NCBI RefSeq assembly: GCF_000264905.1
Contig: NW_006763140.1
Span: 475,575 to 539,574 of the forward strand
From: Stereum hirsutum FP-91666 SS1
Taxonomy: Eukaryota; Basidiomycota; Agaricomycetes; Russulales; Stereaceae
Length of the DNA: 64,000 bases
Reading direction: 5' to 3'
In this document: piece after piece, positions 58,036 through 64,000 of the stretch
Layout of the letters: each line of letters begins with the position of its first letter
Numbering within the stretch: position 1 is the stretch's first letter
Position numbers and translations under genes: made by a program
Notes under the pieces: generated by a model
The model's database searches: none
Told to the model about the DNA's origin: nothing
The model's input: the letters and a program-made list of their open reading frames with translations, nothing else

Positions 58036-59533
58036 GCTGATCAGCGTACTGGTGAAGAACAGGGCAGATACTGGGAAGAAGGGAAGGCAGACTGAACAGA
58101 GCCATGGGCTGCCATTTTATCCCGTCTTGGCAGGCACTCTGTTGAGACAAAGGCAATGAGCGCGCTTCGAACCAGAGTTACAATTTGCTGACCGATGGTC
58201 GGTTACGGTCGTTGACGTGCATGGAAAGAGATCGCGGTCACAACGTCGGCGCACAACTCCCATTTGTGCTCTTACATTTCTTTCATGTCAGGGATCTGCG
58301 CTAACACGAATTAGTCAAACATGGACTTGTCCTGCGAGACCGCGAAGTAAGACAGCATGGTCTAGCATTCGGAACGCACCTCATACCAATTATTCCCTCC
58401 AACTAACTTCGGTGTGTTCTAGTGGCCAAATTCCGGAAGCAGTGAGAGTCCCCTGCTGCTGACTCTCCAACATAGACAACTGTGATAATATCGCTGAGTA
58501 AAGATTGAGACTGGCATAAGCATGCAGCATTGACGGGTCAAACGACGGAGACATGATCTCTGTTCACCACGGCATTCGGTGTTCATGACATTTGCGTGAG
58601 ACAGCTGCCATAGCAGCTCACTCGCCCCAAAGGAGAAATCATGATAGCAACATCGCATATCAATTATTCGAGCATACAGGGGTGTACGCGAATCCCGGAA
58701 ATAGAGAGAATAATACACCACTCAGACCTACGTCGTTATTTAAGAAGGCATATTGAGCGATGACAACTGGATTAATCTGAGCACGAGATGCTCTCGCGTT
58801 CGACTTACCTCGAAGTCAGGAAATGGGGGCTACACAGGTCTGCATAGCACAACTATAAATTCAAAGCGTCCACCATCGGGTCGGGTTTCAAAGACTGAAT
58901 GTCGGCGCCCCCACCAGTAATGTTCCTGCGCCCCCAGGGCCAGACGGGATGCCAGTGATTGATGAGCATATGCGCCTTTTGATACTGATCCGGCTGGTAT
59001 GAAAGGAGTGCAGCCATGACAGGTTACAGAAGTCATACAATCCACAAGTCCGGTTGCCTCAAGTGTCTATCGCCAGAGAAGAAAGGGTTCAGGGAAAAGT
59101 CGAGCGGAAGAATACGGCATTCGTCACGTGGGTATCGTGTGGCACCAAGTATTCACAGTTTCCCCACTTTGAAGCGGGACTCAAGGAAGCATCACATCCA
59201 GAGAAAGTTCACATATAACGACGAGATGAATGCGACAAAACAATGCAAAAGGGACAGTATGAGTGAATAGGTATCATAATGCTTGGTAGACAACCTTCGT
59301 ACAACTTCGCCACATAAGTGAGTACTCTGTTAGATATTATCCTTTCCATTACAATGCAAGCAGATTGCAGGGATGCAGGTATAGCGTGATTAAAACGGAT
59401 TAAAAGACATATGGGAATTTGACAAAAAGAATGGAGGGGACCGCCTCAAGGGTTCCTTACCGTGCGCCACACTTGACTTACCTTGTGCTGGAGAACTGCC
59501 GTCCGAGTCTTCGTTAGGCGGTGTCTCTGAGCA
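58036..59533. other. intergenic region
   Basis: Promoter of the GMC gene and 3' flank of the next minus-strand gene. Frames at 58217-58462 and 59016-59270 have no motif. Nothing supported. Confidence 0.6.
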
Positions 59534-62011
59534 TTACAATTCGGTCCTGCGCTCGCTTACGACGACCTTCACCCATCTCAACAATAAGGTCTCCATCATC
59601 ACCTCCCAGTCCCCTTCCATGCGCGCTACGATTCGTGCGTCGAAATATATAGGCTGCTCCGCGGGTTTCGAGCCGAATGATTTGGGGGAAGAAGGGAACT
59701 TGATACTGGAGGGCGAGGGAGAGGGAGAAGGAGAAGGAGAGGCGGCAGGCGTGGCGTTCCGAGAGCCGGTAGGAGTTCCATTGTTACTGGCAGTAGTGCT
59801 AGCAGTGATGTTCTCAGTCGAGATGGATATTGCGGGAAGTGGATTGGAAGACGTCAAGGAAGACAACGAAGGATGTTTGATGAGGGTTGGGGGAGGCCCC
59901 TTGGGGAGGGTAGGAGGGGCAGGGCCGATGATAGGAAGCATGTACCGAAGCTTGAGGGCGCTGTTAGATAGCATAGTCAGAACTGGTAATCACGCAAAGT
60001 CATGAGCTTCACTTACGCAGCCCACAAGCGTAGATTATCCGTCCGCCGGAAAGTCCATCCCTTACGACCCTTTCCTTCACCGTCAGTCGCAATGGCCTGC
60101 TCTTCCAGTGCGACGATATCATGGATGGAGTCCTTGCTGATGTAACCCCATGGCTTCCTCGATCGACGGACTCCGAGATTGTAAGCCACGCACAGAAGTT
60201 GGCCAGTGGTAAGAGATTGTAAAAACTCGGAGCGATCATCGGCAGTGCGAGGCAGGTTGGAGAGCAGGGCAGCAGGAAGAAGGGATACAAGCAACGCGTG
60301 CGCTCGGGCGAGAGACGGATGCGAAGGCGAGGAAGGGTTTGGGAATGTTGAGCGTTTCGCCCAGTCGGGTAAATCGGAGTCGGACACGGTCGATCCTGCG
60401 TCGTCTTCATCCCCCTCACTCTCCTCGTCTTCTTCACGGAGAGAGTCCATCTCCGCGGGCTCGTCAGAAAATGTAAACGACGGAGAGGTGTCCATGAATC
60501 CCATCGCTGAGTGCCTTCTTGAGCCGCTAGGTTCTCGGTGTCGTTCACTCCCTCCAGGTGAGCTACTCACCCGCCGTCCCTTGGTCCTTCCGTCCCTCTC
60601 CTTCCGCTCCTTTTCCAGAATAGCATTCATCTCTCTCACCCAGCCCCGCAGATCCCCCTTAGGACCTCCGAACAATATCTTATCAACGTAATCCAGATAT
60701 CGAGCAACCACTTCACGCTCCTTTTTCACGTCATCCCATCCAACATCTTGCTTGTACAGCCATCCGCCTGCAAGGACCCGTTCATCCCACCGCTCCCGTC
60801 GTTCCTCTTCTGTCATTTGGTTGAAATCAACCTCATCGTCTTCCCAGACCAGGACAGAGTCCCTCCGGCCCTGAACTTCGACAACAGAGAAAGCGAAAGA
60901 GGGATCGGTGTGATGTTCGTTCTCGTCAGATTCGGGTGAGCCGACGCGACCTTGCGAGCCCCCGTGGGAGGATCCATGGTCGCTGTGCACGTCGTAGGCA
61001 TCGTCTGAGAGTGGTATCCGAGAAGACTCCTCCAGTGCACGAAGTACGGTCAGCACCTCGAGTGCGGATCTCCGGATGAGCGTATGAGGGTCGGTGGGAT
61101 CATTCGGTTGCGAGACAAGGCGTTTTGGCGCGGGCTTGTTCGTGGCGAGTGATGTCGGTCGGAACTGCTGCTCTCGTGCCCGATTCACCTCAATATTCTC
61201 ATCGGGAAGCGAAACCTGATAGTTCCGAACGGACCGAATAGCATGTGTAGTCGTCTTAAGAATGGTGAGAATATCTGCGTGCGAGCGCGACTTCGAGGAG
61301 GAAGGCTCTGCGCCGAGCAAGGAGGGATCGTGTTCTGGCTCTGGATCGTTGGACGAGATGTGCCACGCGCGCTCGACGGAGATGAGATCCTCTATAACGC
61401 TGGGTTTGAGGTTCTGTGCGTCCGTCTCGTACGTCCTGACAAACGGGGGGAATGTCTGGGGGTTGGCCATGGGAATAATCGGTGACGGAGGGAGGTCAAA
61501 ATCTTGAATACTAGTTAAAGATGAATTGGCTCGTATGTGCTGCAAGCCTCCGATGGCGGGTACCAATCCTTTCCGCTTCGTACTATCTGAGCTGTATCGT
61601 AGCGTGAGCATTCAGATGCAATCAGACAGCATTTGATGGGAAGGAAGATTGATTCGCCGAAGTTCAATCCATCCACAAACGTCAATCCAGCTCCCCACAA
61701 TCGACTTCCGCATACGATCACGCGAGAACAAAGAGCGGACGAAAAGGGAATACGCACTCTTTCTTTGCCTGGATGCCCGTCTTCGTAAAGTAATGTTGCA
61801 GATGCTCTATGCTCCCAAGAGCCATCACACTTTCTCTCTTCGCCGCACTCCGACTGAAAGGTTTGGGGGGTTTGGTCGATGCATTATTGTGAGGATAGAA
61901 CGACGCCCCGCGTCGAGATTTCTTCGTAACAGGTGCGCTCGGCTGTGCATCCTGAGGCCCAGTAGTGTGTGGTGATAGATTAGGTGGTGTGGAGGACGCC
62001 GACGAGGGCAT
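59534..62011 (-). CDS. conserved protein of unknown function, 751 residues
   Basis: Exons 62011-61758, 61591-60017 and 59960-59534; the first intron is 166 bases. The N-terminus is polar and basic, then MALGSIEHLQHYFTKTGIQ and GLVPAIGGLQHIRAN look conserved. The middle has ordered helices (VIEDLISVERAWHI; HADILTILKTTTHAIRSVRNYQVSL; ALEVLTVLRALEESSRIPL), charged linkers, and GGWLYKQDVGWDDVKKEREVVARYLDYVDKILFGG. A late helical block (LARAHALLVSLLPAALLSNL; FLQSLTTGQLLCVAYNLGVRRSRKPWGYI) precedes a Ser/Pro repeat and the C-terminal YFDARIVARMEGDWEVMMETLL. I cannot name a domain; the pattern fits a basidiomycete-conserved cytosolic scaffold or cytoskeletal protein, which is inference. Confidence 0.8.
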
Positions 62012-62287
62012 TGTGGTGGGCGGGGAAGAGGATGATGGTGGTCACTGGTGAGATGTGGCATCCAGCATCGCCATTTTGCCACATCAATCCTGCGTGGGAA
62101 ACCGGACTCAATTATTGGGCCACCTCGGGAGCATCAATGTTTGAATATTTGAATGAGTATGAGGCGCTCAAATTTTGGAACACGCGCAAAAGAAGGGCAT
62201 GGGGGTCATCGGCCCTTTTTGTCGAGCTGATTTCGTGGCAGCCTCTGAACTGATATATTATCCTTTTCTCGATACAGGCCGCTACAT

Positions 62288-62886
62288 CTACCAATGCTTC
62301 TCACTGATATCGACTGTGTTGACGTCCACTCCATCCTTGTACCACCTCTCCTCGTCGGAGATCTTCACGTCGTTTCCACTCATCTGACGCTTCTTCATCC
62401 TGCCGTCCTCCGCAAAGGTCCAATCCTCGAGACCATAACATCTGTACCACTGACCGCTCTCGTCATGCCACTCGTACCAGAATTGGACAGCGATCTGTTC
62501 CATCGACGATTATAAGCCAGCAGAAATAAGAAATTATTCCAGGAGCGTGCGTATGACGGCCTACCTTGTTGTCAGTGAAAGAGAACAATTCTTTGCGGAG
62601 ATGATATCCGTTCTCCTTTTCCCATTTCTTGCTCAGAAACTCGACGATCTTGTCATGGCCTTGCAGAAACGTGTCCCTGTTGCGCCATATGGAGTCAGGG
62701 GTATATCCAAGCTTCACACGGGAGGGATCTCTATGTCGAGGGACAGGCAATTTAGCTCCATGCTTCAGGCAGTCACTGTGGGCTGAAAACGTACCTGGTA
62801 TTCCACAAGTCCTGCGCGGCTTTCACCTTCTTCTGGGCAGTCTCGGCGGTGAAAGGAGGAAAAGGGGGTCTGTCGGTGGAGCTCAT
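62288..62886 (-). CDS. DUF1348 (SnoaL/NTF2-like fold) protein
   Basis: Exons 62886-62795, 62730-62565 and 62494-62288 give 154 residues, the usual size of the family. Diagnostic motifs: [56 protein letters not shown], and GLEDWTFAEDGRMKKRQMSGNDVKI. DUF1348 proteins have an NTF2-like fold and are widespread in bacteria and fungi; the biochemical role is not established. Cytosolic, no signal peptide. Confidence 0.92.
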
Positions 62887-63555
62887 GATTGATGCTTTAG
62901 GAGTGGGTTCTGCAGAGCAAAGGGCTTTATATTAGATGGACAGCACTAACAGGGTTTCGAAATAGAAAAAGAACATCATACTTGCGATTCGTCAGGTCAC
63001 TGCGTACAGGCGAAGCGTTGGTAAGACAGTCTGATGTTATCAGATCTGGCCCTCGAGTTCAACCCTGGTCAAGCTGAAACGTCTAAAAATTGTGTTCGAA
63101 CACCGAACAAACCTCTAACACGCGTTACGATCCATCAACGAAGTCCACACTTACCGTTGAACTCCAACTCGCGGGACACAGATGACGCGGTGAGCGGGTG
63201 GACAGACGCCCTTGACTCGTTTTTGAGGCTGTTACAGTAAGCGCAAATCAGCTTGTCGGTGGTATACATGTGTAAGGTGTGCCCTTGAAAATTGAATCAA
63301 GATGACTCGGAATGTATGTGCATACATTGATGGTTGACCGTCACGAAACACGCGTACTGTGCGGCAACAAGAACAAAGAAGACCCTTCCTGTAGCTGTGG
63401 AGAATTGAAGCGCCGACATAGGCAATGGCCGGCTTGGAGTAGGACCGGGAATTGGATATTTGACGTTCTTCAGCAACCACCTTTTGGTTCCGACAGATGC
63501 ACGACAGATGATCCTCGTTTGCCCGATTGAAACCTCATCTACTCTGCGGCGTTCA
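62887..63555. other. intergenic region
   Basis: Promoter of the DUF1348 gene and flanking sequence. Short frames without motifs; nothing supported. Confidence 0.6.
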
Positions 63556-63789
63556 CTAGACTTTCTCCTGGTAGCACTTGCAGTTTTCGTGGCAAAAACC
63601 GTACGTAGAGCCCAAGTAGAGCCTCTCCCCGTAAATCTTGCACAACTCGAAATGCGCGGTGTTCGTCAGGCTGAGTATCAAGATACGTTTGTCTTGAAAT
63701 GCCATAGCATGAATACATCGGCACTCTTCGAGCAGTATCAACAATATGACCTCCTCTGCTTCTAGATATGTCAGTTGGTTGCAGGACAA
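63556..63789 (-). CDS. tentative Cys-containing small frame
   Basis: Reads EAEEVILLILLEECRCIHAMAF to CHENCKCYQEKV then stop, with high third-position GC across the frame, which favours coding. A CTAG just upstream may be a splice acceptor, making this the last exon of a gene whose earlier part lies to the right. No family recognised; an overlapping frame (63539-63805) is also open. Confidence 0.3.
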   Translation of the reverse strand: MSCNQLTYLEAEEVILLILLEECRCIHAMAFQDKRILILSLTNTAHFELCKIYGERLYLGSTYGFCHENCKCYQEKV

Positions 63790-64000
63790 GACCGTCTTCT
63801 CTCATGCTCGGACTTATAATACCATCTTACCCTCAAACAGTCTTTATCGTCACGCGAGAGACTCGTATGTTACTAACTTGCTGTTTTTCTGCTATGCACG
63901 TATGGCACGACTATTGCATTTTTAGACGCATTGGCTGATAACAATTATCTTTGATCCTTCTAGTTTTAGTAACTTTTTTGAAAGCGATCCTGGATATTGT

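Overview
The window looks like nuclear DNA of a mushroom-forming basidiomycete (Agaricomycetes). Genes on both strands are cut by many short GT-AG introns, mostly 50-90 bases. The protein families fit that group: fast-changing F-box/leucine-rich-repeat proteins, a helical MLKL-like N-terminal domain joined to a kinase-like region, a GMC oxidoreductase, a Zn2Cys6 regulator with fungal-specific trans domain, GH29 alpha-L-fucosidase, TPR and NTF2-like proteins. Exon chains were worked out by hand from reading frame, splice sites and family motifs. All models given with a residue count close in frame over their whole length. No tRNA, rRNA, CRISPR or intact transposon was found.

Layout. 1-183: a 48-bp palindromic minisatellite that runs off the left edge. 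0.4-5 kb: almost gene-free apart from one tentative small spliced gene. 5.0-10.2 kb: a duplicated F-box gene; copy A is intact and copy B carries a frameshift, and copy A is flanked by about 200-bp inverted arms. 10.7-14.9 kb: two conserved minus-strand genes (a Pro/Ser-rich protein of unknown function and a rhodanese-domain protein). 16.2-27.1 kb: three plus-strand genes (TPR protein, MLKL-like/kinase-like protein, and a 24-exon alpha-L-fucosidase with very small exons). 27.6-31.0 kb: tandem minus-strand F-box paralogues. 31.7-37.9 kb: a 16-exon, 1,274-residue Zn2Cys6 transcription factor on the minus strand. 37.9-44.2 kb: a gene-poor stretch with a perfect 14-bp inverted repeat. 44.3-49.0 kb: an NTF2-like protein and a divergent xylulokinase-like FGGY protein. 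49.8-55.0 kb: an F-box relic and another F-box gene. 55.3-62.9 kb: a GMC oxidoreductase lacking the second active-site histidine, a conserved 751-residue protein of unknown function, and a DUF1348 protein. The right edge holds a short Cys-rich reading frame.

How they relate. There is no obvious biosynthetic cluster or operon-like grouping. The recurring theme is the F-box family: five loci plus a relic, at different stages of duplication and decay. Housekeeping-like conserved genes are interspersed with accessory lineage-specific ones. The most unusual items are the microexon-rich fucosidase, the inverted-arm F-box duplication, the altered active sites of the GMC and xylulokinase-like proteins, and the MLKL-like/kinase-like gene.
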